From positions 62,001-126,000 of the forward strand of contig WOFQ01000052.1 in assembly GCA_012184525.1 (NCBI GenBank): DNA of 64,000 nucleotides, given 5' to 3'. Below, one piece after another: positions 11,340 to 20,702 of the stretch. Position 1 is the first letter of the stretch, and each line of letters begins with the position of its first letter. A program made the position numbers and the translations under genes. The notes under the pieces were generated by a model. It was not told the origin of the DNA, did not search any database, and saw only the letters and a list, made by a program, of their open reading frames with translations. Source of the stretch: Xenoacremonium recifei (lineage: Eukaryota > Ascomycota > Sordariomycetes > Hypocreales > Nectriaceae).

Positions 11340-12153
11340 CACGGACTTTGTGTCTGGGTGCCATGGCGTATTAACTCAACTACTGTTTGTTTCGCGTCTG
11401 CAACGGAAGAACTTACCCTTTGGAGCAGTCTGTGCTGGACAAAGGAGACGGCGATGCGGGGTGGCGCCACCAGAGACCAATCTGCAGATGAACAAGTCTT
11501 CGGGTCGCAAGAGGCTCAAATCGAACCCTGGCAGAGCGGCGAGACCAACTGTTTTTGAAAGGAAAGGGTTTGGTGAATGAATGGGCTGTCCAGCTACCGA
11601 GGCTATTCGCTGGTGTCGCGGGACTCTCAGGGGACTTGAGTTACAACCACCACGAGACAAAGCCCTGAGAGAGGCGCAAGACTAGCAAAGGGCTATGAGA
11701 GCTATGAGACAGAATCAGCTTGTGAAGAGAGAGAGTCTTGGAGCTTGGAGGGAATCAAACCAAGACCCCGGCTGTCTGCCACCCCCGGACCACCCTCCTT
11801 TTTAACCCTTCCCAGTGTCCGTCTCTCGTCCGTCCGCGGCAACAGCCTAAGTGGTTGATGAGACCCTCATCCTTGTCTGCTGGCCCCTCCCCCGGTCCAT
11901 TGAGGCCGGTTCTCCAAGCCCGCCTCCGCATCTTGGGCTTAGTCTCGGGGCCTTCGACCAGCCCGCGTGGGAGCGACTCGGCCGACGCATCGGGCCACTT
12001 GATTGGGTCGTCGTACGGGGGGGAGGAGAGGATGACAAAGATGCTGCTGCATTTAAGGACTTTGGTGGAAGAGTGTGATGGATCTGAGTTGGGTGTGAGG
12101 GTGCCCCCACAACCCGAACATGTGGTGTGGGTGCCTGGTGCCACAGCTCAGCC
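11340..12153. other. Promoter of the MFS gene
   Basis: It spans from the MFS start to the tRNA upstream region. Short frames on both strands look non-coding. No repeat or second RNA gene was seen. Confidence 0.5.
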
Positions 12154-12160
12154 TATATAA
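12154..12160 (+). promoter_or_regulatory. TATA-like element upstream of tRNA-Arg
   Basis: TATATAA lies 36 bp before the tRNA 5' end. Upstream TATA-like boxes help Pol III start in several ascomycetes. Assigned by position only. Confidence 0.5.
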
Positions 12161-12195
12161 GTCTCTTTATTCCGCAAATAATCCCAGTTCGAAGA

Positions 12196-12277
12196 GCTCC
12201 GCTGGCGCAATGGCAGCGCGCCAGACTTCTACGTGAAGAACATCTGGAGGTTAGGGGTTCGACCCCCCTGCGGAGTA
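12196..12277 (+). tRNA. tRNA-Arg (anticodon UCU) with 10-nt intron
   Basis: A full cloverleaf can be drawn. The acceptor stem GCTCCGC pairs with GCGGAGT (one G-U), the D stem is GCGC/GCGC with AATGGCA loop, the anticodon stem is CCAGA/TCTGG, and the T arm is AGGGG-TTCGACC-CCCCT, with discriminator A. The anticodon TCT is at 12228-12230 in loop CTTCTA. An intron, CGTGAAGAAC (12232-12241), follows base 37 at the canonical position, and its AGAA pairs with the anticodon bases as expected for the splicing endonuclease fold. The mature length is 72. It reads AGA codons. Confidence 0.95.
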
Positions 12278-12282
12278 CTTTC

Positions 12283-12294
12283 TTTTGCTTTTTT
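12283..12294 (+). terminator. Pol III oligo-T terminator
   Basis: TTTT at 12283-12286 and a six-T run at 12289-12294 begin 6 bases past the tRNA 3' end, as expected for RNA polymerase III termination. Confidence 0.75.
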
Positions 12295-13098
12295 GGCGCA
12301 TTTGCCTGTCCTACATTTTTTGTCACCAATATGCCGGTTCCCGCACGCGGAATTGCACTTTTTGCTCAGGTGGTGCAGGCTGGCCGCATTGGAAAAGCCG
12401 GTGTGACAGTGGCGAGGCTCCTCTGCGGCGCATTGCAGAAGCGACTCGGCCGATCCCTGCGGACCAGTCGCGGGCCAGTCGTTGGCATTCCCGATAATGT
12501 CCGGCTGGGAAATGCGGGGGTTTCTTTGTTGGACGGGCTGGGCTTGACGGGATGAACTCAATGCTGGAGATGGTGTTTGTGCGATGTTCTATACAGTGTG
12601 GGATAAATGTGTTTGAGGGATGCCTATAGTACTATGGGGACAAACAATAACTTATTTAACAAATTCTCAGCTCTATAAAGCTGCCTAGCAAGTAGCATGA
12701 TGCTAGTTTATAAGTGCCGAAGCCCCTCAAAAAAGATCCTAGCTCTCTCTCTGTTCAGTAGGTAGTCATGCACAGGTTTGGTCAAAAGACAGAGATACAT
12801 TGTGTTTTAGACGATGTCTACTCCAGGCCATGCCTGCTTTATCTCCTGATGCTATCAGGCTATCTTGGATCGAGCCTTCTGATAAGCCTGGTCCCATCAC
12901 CTACATGCAGAAGGTGCGAAGGATTTGAGCTCCATTCCGACGACGACCCTCCCGATCTTGGCGTTGTTACACTCTCCATTATCAGATCTTACATCCTTCG
13001 CGGTTCATCAACTTCTAACAGTCAACTACCCAAGACATCATCATTCAGTATCGTTACAGCTTCTCTGGGCATCGCGCTCAGAAACACGGTGGCTCATT
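12295..13098. other. Spacer between tRNA and beta-lactamase-like gene
   Basis: A 142-codon frame runs across the tRNA itself (12127-12555) and is therefore not a gene. The rest is the AT-richer promoter of the downstream hydrolase. Nothing else was recognised. Confidence 0.5.
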
Positions 13099-14871
13099 AT
13101 GCCGTCGTTGTTGAGCACCGTCATTACGGCCTTGTCTGCCGCCTCCTCTGCCATCCTTGGAGGCACCCAACAGCAAACTCCGATGGGTCCGCCCGCAGAT
13201 ATCGCAAGCTATGGCAACGACAACATCCTCTGGATCAATGCCAGTTTCGAGCAGTTCATTCGCGATAGGATGGCGGAGTGGAATGTGCCGGGGCTCGCCA
13301 TTGCCATTCTTGAAGGCAATAAAACATGGGCGAGAGTAAGTGGAATCCCTACAATATTCACAGTCGGAGCTAAATGTCCCATCAAGGGCTACGGGTATGC
13401 CAAACTGGGTTCTGAACCAGTGACCCCTTCAACACTCTTCTGCTGCGGCAGCATGACGAAATCCTTCACTGCTGCTGCGTTGTCTCTACTAGTTGACAAC
13501 TCAACCCAATACCAAAACATCACATGGGACTCTGTCGTCTCGGAATACATTCCTGACTTCGTTCTTTCCGACAACTGGACCACCGAGCACATCACCGTAC
13601 GAGACGCCTTGAGTCATCAAACTGGTTACCCAAGCCATAATATGGCAGGGCCATTCCTCAACTCCTCTGCGCTCATGATTCGCTCTTTTCGTCATCTCCC
13701 CGTCTCGTCTGAGCCCCGAGTCAAATTCCAGTACAACAATCTGATGTATGCCTCCATGGGTTACCTGGTAGAGATCCTCACTGGTTCAACTCTGGCAGAC
13801 TTCTTCAGAGACAAGCTCTGGCGTCCCATGGGCATGGACGATACGTACCTGCACCCGGACGATGCCCTCAGGGATGGAAAGCCCCTTGCCAGTCCGCAGT
13901 ACTGGGACAACGATACAAAGACATATAGTGACATCCCATGGCATGACCAGACCAATATTGCCGGTGCGGGCATGGCCATCTCTTCCGTTCTCGACTGGTC
14001 TCGATACCTCCGACACATGATCCACGAAACCGGTCCTATCTCTGAGAAAGGCCACCATGACCTCAAGTCCCCCGTCAAGATAGCCGCGGAGGAGGACGAC
14101 ATATTTACAGGCCCCAGTTACTACGGCCTCGGCTGGTTCGGGAGTGTGTTCAATGACGAACCCGTTTACTATCACTCCGGTCGGGTCAACCACATGATAT
14201 CACTGATGGTGATGATTCCAGGCGAGGACTTCGGCTTTGTCGTTATGATGAACGCGGATGGGATAGGAGCTTTGGATGCCATCATAGCAAGATCCCTATA
14301 CGACGCCTTTAACGTTCCAGAGGAAGACCGGTTTGATATGGAAGCCAAGTCAGTTTTCGAGACCCCTCGCCTTTTAGACTGTGTTGATCAAGAGTTTTGC
14401 AGATCCAAGCACGAACTAGAGCAGTTGCAACAATATCTTGTGAATTGTTCTGCTCGCCTCTATCCCTCACTTCCCTCTCCTTCTCTTCCACGCCCCTTGC
14501 CGCTGGAAGAGTTGGCTGGTACATATTCCCATCCTGGATATGGGAATATGACCGTCTCGCGGCGATGCGAGGGATGGCATGATCCTGAAGGCTCGCCAGC
14601 TTCTCCCACACTGGATGGGGAGGGATGTAGGCTTGTCGCTTCGAAGACTGGGAGTTTCGGCATAGGCGCATCCTTCCATCTAGAGCACAAGTCAGGAGAT
14701 CTCTGGATTGGGTGGTACTTCGATACAGATGAAGTAAAGGTTCGATGGCCGGGTGACTGTCAGAAGGTGGAATTCCGCGACAGTGCGGACGGGCGACTCT
14801 CTTTTGGAGTGGATACGAGGCATTCATCAGAGGGCGAATACCCAATGATTTGGTTTGATAGGGTTGGTTAG
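13099..14871 (+). CDS. Secreted serine beta-lactamase-like hydrolase (class C/PBP fold)
   Basis: Exons 13099-13335 and 13387-14871 encode 573 residues. The open frame extends upstream to 12925, but ATG 13099 gives a clear signal peptide (PSLLSTVITALSAASSAILG). The active-site motifs of the beta-lactamase-related serine hydrolase family are present: SMTK (nucleophile S101, K104), YNN (Y195) and HSG (342-344), the last in place of KTG. A C-terminal extension (about 430-573) holds a lipocalin-like beta-rich segment. Several N-x-S/T sites fit secretion. Substrates may be esters, amides or D-amino-acid peptides; a role against lactam antibiotics is not implied. The 51-nt intron (GTAAGT...AAG) has no stop and is a multiple of three, so retention would add 17 residues. 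It converges on a Zn2Cys6 gene with 67 bp between stops. Confidence 0.88.
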   Translation: MPSLLSTVITALSAASSAILGGTQQQTPMGPPADIASYGNDNILWINASFEQFIRDRMAEWNVPGLAIAILEGNKTWARVSGIPTIFTVGAKCPIKGYGYAKLGSEPVTPSTLFCCGSMTKSFTAAALSLLVDNSTQYQNITWDSVVSEYIPDFVLSDNWTTEHITVRDALSHQTGYPSHNMAGPFLNSSALMIRSFRHLPVSSEPRVKFQYNNLMYASMGYLVEILTGSTLADFFRDKLWRPMGMDDTYLHPDDALRDGKPLASPQYWDNDTKTYSDIPWHDQTNIAGAGMAISSVLDWSRYLRHMIHETGPISEKGHHDLKSPVKIAAEEDDIFTGPSYYGLGWFGSVFNDEPVYYHSGRVNHMISLMVMIPGEDFGFVVMMNADGIGALDAIIARSLYDAFNVPEEDRFDMEAKSVFETPRLLDCVDQEFCRSKHELEQLQQYLVNCSARLYPSLPSPSLPRPLPLEELAGTYSHPGYGNMTVSRRCEGWHDPEGSPASPTLDGEGCRLVASKTGSFGIGASFHLEHKSGDLWIGWYFDTDEVKVRWPGDCQKVEFRDSADGRLSFGVDTRHSSEGEYPMIWFDRVG

Positions 14872-14938
14872 ACAGAAGAACCCGATGAGCGTAGAAAAAT
14901 ACCCAAAGACTGCTGCTTTTTTTTTAAAGAAGAATGCT

Positions 14939-15922
14939 TCAACGCAGCAATCCCAGAGCCATGAGGCGACTCCTTAGTGTTTGCAAGTCTTCCAGCATAG
15001 CAGCAGAGCGTTCAATCAGAGCCTCACATTGAAGTTCTATGATCTTAGCTTCTCGGGAGCCTTGTTCACAGACACTCGCGACGAACTTCGCCAAGTCTTT
15101 GGCTCTGGATGTCAGCGAAGTGTGCAGCTCGATCATCATGGAGGTCATCATAGACGCCGCAGACCCCCTTGGCGCCACAAAGGAGCCAATCCGTATCTCT
15201 GGGATGTCAAATTGTGGTTCGAAATCGGGCGGGAAACTGCCCATGATATGAACGCAGAGGCCAGCATGGTTCATGACGTTCTCTAGAATGTCAATGTATC
15301 GGATATGGCAGGCCATTAGAACGTTCAGAGTAGCCTGATCAAGTCTAGATTGTGGTCGTGTCTGAAGAGACTGGTGAACGCGATGCATGCAATCTGGGAC
15401 ATTGCAGGCTTCGTCAATGCTAGCTGGGACAGAGGCATGCTGTGCCAAATACTGGAGGATCCGAGGATACAATGAGACTAGTTGCTGAGCCCGTTGCAAG
15501 ACACTTTCAGTCGTAGCTTGAAGATCATAATTTGCGGAAATTTCGTCGGTAAACTTCTTGACCTCGTGTCTCGAGATGTGGCCTACATCCAGATTCCGCG
15601 CTGGAAACTCGTACCGAATGAGGTCTAGAGCAGCCATCAGCTCGATGAGCTCGGCAACCTCGCTAGAACGGGGCGACTGATTCGTCTCCCTGTTAACGAG
15701 AGGGGGGGTAAGGAAAGAACCCGCGAGCTGATCAGAATTGATGAGCAGCGACCAGTCGAAACCCAAGTCCTGGCCTGGGCTGCGCAATGATCGAGTCGGA
15801 GGACTGAAGATGCAGGGGACGTTTGCTTTGGCGCAGCGGCTGCAGACAACAGCGCCGGGCGGTTTGGGGCACCGGAGCTTTTTGTCGTGGCATCGATCGC
15901 AGGCCTGGCGAAGGTCGGCCAT
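14939..15922 (-). CDS. Zn2Cys6 transcription factor, short AflR-like type
   Basis: One exon of 327 codons. The N-terminus holds a complete binuclear zinc cluster, C8-x2-C11-x6-C18-x8-C27-x2-C30-x6-C37, followed by a short linker. The C-terminal part is helical, with Leu-rich segments and a HHR-like region around MACHIRYIDILENVM. The length and layout resemble pathway regulators such as AflR, in which the second half is an AflR-type regulatory domain, rather than the longer Fungal_trans proteins. It probably acts as a nuclear DNA-binding regulator; the target genes are unknown. The nearest candidates are the convergent hydrolase and the MFS exporter at 9449. Confidence 0.85.
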   Translation of the reverse strand: MADLRQACDRCHDKKLRCPKPPGAVVCSRCAKANVPCIFSPPTRSLRSPGQDLGFDWSLLINSDQLAGSFLTPPLVNRETNQSPRSSEVAELIELMAALDLIRYEFPARNLDVGHISRHEVKKFTDEISANYDLQATTESVLQRAQQLVSLYPRILQYLAQHASVPASIDEACNVPDCMHRVHQSLQTRPQSRLDQATLNVLMACHIRYIDILENVMNHAGLCVHIMGSFPPDFEPQFDIPEIRIGSFVAPRGSAASMMTSMMIELHTSLTSRAKDLAKFVASVCEQGSREAKIIELQCEALIERSAAMLEDLQTLRSRLMALGLLR

Positions 15923-16649
15923 GCTGATGAAGTTTATGGTATGGGATTACTAATTCGTGTTCAGGTCGGAGGAAAAAGGAGGCTGTCCAAGTGGCTTCCA
16001 GAAGGAACGTGGTAGATTGTGGGGTCCGGCATCCCCAGATTCCTAAGATCTGCTACCCTAGAGATTCACATCCGACAGCTTCGTGCTGAGGTTCTGCGGC
16101 CTTTTGCAGGTAATTCGAGGGTTATGCGTATATGGAAGGAAGAAGTATTGTTGCTACTCTGGCCATAAAGGTACTCGGTGTATGTATTGCAGTCGTATGT
16201 GCTGTTAATACCAGCAACATTCTCTTTGTTGGTAGCTTGATGTAATTCTTCCACTTTAAGTAGAAGGTTGCGATCGACTATATCGCTGTGCTAAGCTGTG
16301 CAATAACCCTATGCACACTATTGGAGAACTGAATATTCTCTCCACAAGCGTCGTACTGTTTTGTATCTTGATTTTGTCCTCCCGTTATTTCGCAGTATCG
16401 CATTCTCTCGGCTGGTGTGGCGCCCCAGACCCCACATGATGTGACGGAAGGCATGACTTGGAACCACCTACCCGGCCTCTTCCAATGTTCGACCACTGCT
16501 TAAAATAAATACATCCACTGGTCATCATCTCTCCTCCGCATCATCACCTCAAGGCCGTCTCGTACCACATCCTGATCGCCTCCAAAGGCCATCCTCCTGT
16601 GCGCGATGACTCAGTCGCCATCGCCAGCTGATGCCTTCCCCATGAAATC
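15923..16649. other. Divergent promoter, Zn2Cys6 gene and IKS1-like kinase
   Basis: Only small frames are present on both strands and no domain is visible. It should hold both promoters. No RNA gene was seen. Confidence 0.5.
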
Positions 16650-18973
16650 ATGTCGCTGATTCCGTATCAGCCCCACGAGGGGCGCGAAATCGTCCTGTAC
16701 GTCACAACGACCTCGGAGCTTCTCATCGCACTCAACCGCGAATGCCTGAACTATCGTGAACTAATACGAATCGACGTAGACGCCACAATGATGCGATTGT
16801 CGTTCGAGACTCGACCTCCCATCGTCTAGAGATTCGGGGCCTCTCAGAATGCCCGACCTGCCACCAACCGTTGACTCGTTCCTCTACTGCTCAACAACCA
16901 TACGACCGATCCTTCGCTGCCCGCCAAGAGTCCTATATCGACCCGGACTACTTTCGTATGCTCCAAGCGGCTAGTGACGAGCCTTCTCCTGCCGATAACA
17001 GACCTCCGAGTCCTGTCCGCCGACAAGCTTTAGCCAGCAGCGCCGCCAGAGGGTCTTCAGCACCGCCCGTCGAGATCGAGGACGAGGATGCCGAGTTCAT
17101 ATCCAGCGCACCTGGGATTGGTCACACCGAGGGCAGCAGGATCCGCCGAGATGCTTTCAGTCCAGACTACTTCAAGACATTCTTTGTTGAGGAGCGCGTA
17201 CTGGGCAAAGGCGGCAAAGGCGTTGTTCTCTTGGTACGACACGAGATTGATGGTTGCCATCTTGGCCAGTTCGCTTGCAAGCGTGTGCCAGTCGGCGACG
17301 ACCATGTCTGGTTGGAAAAGGTCCTCATAGAAGTCGAGCTTTTGGCCAAGCTATCACATCCCAATCTCGTCTCGTATCGACATGTCTGGCTGGAGGACGT
17401 TAAGTTGAATCGGTTTGCCCCCAAGGTTGCCTGTGCTTTCATTCTTCAGCAGTACTGCAACGGCGGCGACCTTCACCAATACATTGTCGGCGGTCCCCCA
17501 CGAGAGGCGACCAAGGAAGAGCTTAAGGCCCAGATGCGTAGGAGGTCGAAGGGCCAACTGGAAATCCCGGTTGATCTCTTCCAAGCCCACCGACAGCTGT
17601 CCTTCGACGAGATTTTCTCTCTATTCAGGGATATAACCTCTGGTGTAGCATATCTGCACGCAGCCAACTACATTCACCGCGATCTGAAACCGAGCAACTG
17701 CCTACTGCATCGCGAAGGGGGCCGTTTGACTTGTCTCATCAGTGACTTTGGAGAGGTACAGCCCGAGAACGTGGTTCGAAACTCCACTGGCACTACAGGC
17801 ACTATTTCATATTGCGCCCCGGAAGTCCTTACGGCGGACGCCACCGGCCGATTTGGGAATTTCACGACGAGATCTGATATTTTTTCCTTGGGCATGATTC
17901 TCTACTTCATGTGCTTCGGTAGACTGCCGTATCAGAGTGCCAACACCATCCAGGAAGAATTGGAGGATGTTGATGAGCTCCGAGCTGAGATTACTCATTG
18001 GCAAGGGTTTCAAGATGAGCGGCGCGAGCGCCCGGATTTGCCGCCGAAGCTGTACATGCTTTTGAAGAAGCTACTCGCAATCAACCCGGCCGAGCGTCCC
18101 AGTGCCAACGAAGTGCTCAAGGCTATGAGGGGCGAATCCAACTTTGAAGGCATGGCACGGGACCACCATGGTACTGGCCCTTCAATTGGGCTGAATGGGA
18201 GCAGAGTCCAGAGCCTTGATTCTCCTGCCGTTCCTGGCACTCCAATCGCAGGTGAGTTGATATTTGCCCGGAAGCCCGACAACACTTGATCTTACGGTCC
18301 AGCAGCTTCTCGAAAACAACACACCCCTACCGGTTTGGACATCGGTCATTGGAATAACACCTCTAGAAGGGGTAGCTCACCTATTGCTAGCGGACGTAGC
18401 TCTCCCCCGGATCATGCCCAGGCCCCGTTACCTCGGCATCGGAATTCCCAGTCCATGGTAATAACTCGGAGTCAAGATGGCCCTCGCAATCTTCCCGCGG
18501 GACAGGTCGATGACGAAAGTTCGAGCCCTAAAGAGGTTGACTCGTTTCGCCCACCTCTCTTGCTGGCGCCCCCAAACACCTCGCCCTCTGTTCGAGACAG
18601 GTTGGGCATGATTCTGTTCCATGGCATCCACACTCTCGGGCCTTATTTAGAACCGCTGGGGTACCTCGTTCGCTGGTCCCTGTTCGTCGTCAAGATGCTG
18701 TCTCTCTCGCGACCCTGCTGGCCGTTCATGATGAATCTCCATGTTACCATTCCCCTCGTTGCCATGGCAGCTTTCGACCTGGGCCTCCCCCAGTTCACCG
18801 GCTCGTCCCTGGCTCGGCATAATTGGGGTAGCCGTCGGGCTTGGGGCATTGCGACGAGCGTCCTATTGCTCGGTCTGCATTTCTCAACTCTTTGGTTTGT
18901 CTCCGGCTGGGACACTTTGTGCGCTCGCGGAACAACCCAGACCTGGCCCGATGACAGTTGGCAGGAATGGTGA
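16650..18973 (+). CDS. IKS1: Ser/Thr protein kinase IKS1 homologue
   Basis: Exons 16650-16696, 16780-18251 and 18303-18973 encode 729 residues. The true start (MSLIPYQP...REIVLRHND) is reached only through the first intron; the longer uninterrupted frame has no ATG near its beginning. A short CPTC motif (within ECPTCHQP) precedes the kinase domain. Visible kinase motifs: Gly loop GKGGKG, HRDLKPSN (catalytic Asp about 317), DFGE in place of DFGx, CAPE and a split insert rich in basic residues between lobes. The C-terminus has two hydrophobic stretches (around HVTIPLVAMAAFDLGL and IATSVLLLGLHFSTLWF), consistent with membrane attachment as in this family. Yeast Iks1 is poorly characterised. The last acceptor is a NAGNAG pair (CAG at 18300-18302 and 18303-18305), so a one-Ala variant is possible. 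Confidence 0.9.
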
Positions 18974-19304
18974 TGAGTGATGAGGCGTCGGTGATGCGTG
19001 GCCACGGATTGACTACCTGTTAAAAACCGATCCTTTTGACGACTGACGATAAACTGAAAAGAAAAAGACATGCTTCTCAACTTCATCTTGACTATGGGTG
19101 ATCTTCTTAACCCCAGGGCGTTTATTTAATTAGTCACTTTAGGAAATTTGATACACTCGGAAAAAGCATTATAATTGGAGATGGATTCCAACTCGGGTAA
19201 CACGAGGCTGATACGAGGCTTATATAGGTTGGAAGGGAGGGTTCGAATTACCAATGAAACCAACGAAAATCCAAAAGAACTTGCAAGAATACCATATCAA
19301 CATA
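18974..19304. other. Convergent 3' flanks, kinase and NUP genes
   Basis: AT-rich 3' UTR-like sequence. Nothing else recognisable. Confidence 0.5.
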
Positions 19305-20702
19305 TCAAAACTTTCCAAATCGTTTGTAGCCGTACTCACTCCGCCGTCTCATCTCCCGTCCCCCAAGACCCTGTTTCTCCATCCCATAAGGTAGAACCCG
19401 CTTCCCGTCCGTGAGGCTCCCAAAGCCAAAGTCTGGGTGACCGCCTAGGCTGCCAAAGATATCTCCGATGTAGTTGTCGGTCGCGATGCCGTCCTTGAAG
19501 GTGCAGTTCCAGTCGTGCACAATGCCCTTGACAATTTCGACGCCAGCGTTGTAGATGTTCTCGATGGCAATGGAGAAGCCGTTTTGCTGCGTGACGAGGT
19601 GTTCTAGATCCGTCATGCCGGGCGGTGGGCGCTCGAAGTTTGAGCCTTGTGTGCTGGTCAGTCTTGGATAGTTATGATAGTAGACAGGGGACATACCGGC
19701 GCGGAGGACGATGATGCGTCCGAAGTCGACGATACCCTCGATCGCGGCGCGGACCAGGACCTCCAGTGCGGCATTCTCTTCTTGAGCGGACATGCAGTAG
19801 ACACCTGTGCCGTTGGTCCAGACTGCGGTGGTGTTCTCAAAGGCCTCAGCGAGTCTTCTGCCTGAGTAATACACATCGCTCGTGGCGCTGTCGCATTTGA
19901 TGATACTTGGGCTTTGGGTGGCTATTTTATATAAGGACCCGCCGGCGCTGTAAAGCTCACGGTACTGTCTTGGAGCCTCAGAGTCTGCAAGGGTGGCTTT
20001 AGACGCCAAGTTATACGCTTTGTCCCGAAGCTCGGTGTTGAGCTCAAAAACCTCTGTCCCGTAGGTGATGCAGGGGTACTCATGGGGTTGGTCTCGCCCA
20101 TACGCGACGTATCCCGTAGACCAGTCGGCAGGAATCGACCTGGAGTCAATCTCATACTGGAGCGCCACCTGGACAGAGTATCGTGCGAGTGCGACACTCC
20201 CCAAGGTTCCGTGCTTGGGGTTGACGCCTGCGATACCGGCAATTAGGAAGTATGTCTCTTCAAGATTGAAGAGAGGCGACAGCATGAGGGCCATGAGAGT
20301 GGCAGCGGAGTTGATTTCGCCTTCGCCGAGTGTAAGTTGACAGATGTCACCGGCTTCGGTGCAGAAGGCATAGGGAAACAACATAGAAAAGCCCGGAGAC
20401 GAGATGGACATGGATGTGAGATTTCCCAAGCCGGAACTGGGCAGTTGATCAAGCCACACATCTGCCTCGGGAGACCACTGAAAGGAAGTTAGGAGCGTTG
20501 ATGGGAGTAATTTATGAAGACAAACCATGGAGATAATCATGACTTTTGGAGAAACCATTTGTCGAGAGCGTGGTAGTCTAGGACCAGCTGCGACAAGAAA
20601 AGGGACCATGATGGCCAGAATTGAGAATACAGAAAGACGCATACTGAGTTTGGGTATCATGAAATAGAAGAAGATGGCAGAGTGATCAAAACGCTCTGTC
20701 AT
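19305..20702 (-). CDS. Purine nucleoside permease (NUP family)
   Basis: The uninterrupted frame is 465 codons but contains two probable introns, 20478-20525 (48 nt) and 19646-19696 (51 nt, donor GTATGT), both multiples of three without stops. Removing them gives 432 residues. The family is recognised from blocks such as GVNPKHGTLGSVALARYSVQ, QYEIDSR and DWSTGYVAYG, and from FGRIIVLRAGSNFERPPPG once the second intron is removed. Known: Candida albicans Nup moves adenosine and guanosine. A hydrophobic signal-like segment starts at the second Met (codon 21, 20642-20640: MRLSVFSILAIMVPFLVAAG), a likely alternative start. Despite the permease name the protein lacks multiple spans and resembles a nucleoside phosphorylase fold, so a secreted or membrane-tethered hydrolytic role is possible. 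Confidence 0.85.
   Translation of the reverse strand: MTERFDHSAIFFYFMIPKLSMRLSVFSILAIMVPFLVAAGPRLPRSRQMVSPKVMIISMVCLHKLLPSTLLTSFQWSPEADVWLDQLPSSGLGNLTSMSISSPGFSMLFPYAFCTEAGDICQLTLGEGEINSAATLMALMLSPLFNLEETYFLIAGIAGVNPKHGTLGSVALARYSVQVALQYEIDSRSIPADWSTGYVAYGRDQPHEYPCITYGTEVFELNTELRDKAYNLASKATLADSEAPRQYRELYSAGGSLYKIATQSPSIIKCDSATSDVYYSGRRLAEAFENTTAVWTNGTGVYCMSAQEENAALEVLVRAAIEGIVDFGRIIVLRAGMSPVYYHNYPRLTSTQGSNFERPPPGMTDLEHLVTQQNGFSIAIENIYNAGVEIVKGIVHDWNCTFKDGIATDNYIGDIFGSLGGHPDFGFGSLTDGKRVLPYGMEKQGLGGREMRRRSEYGYKRFGKF

Noticed and set aside
12127..12555. 142-codon ORF
   Set aside because: It runs through the tRNA-Arg gene and has no protein motif.
19186..19250. Possible second tRNA (GGGTTCGAATTACC)
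   Set aside because: A T-loop-like string is present but no acceptor, D or anticodon stems pair.
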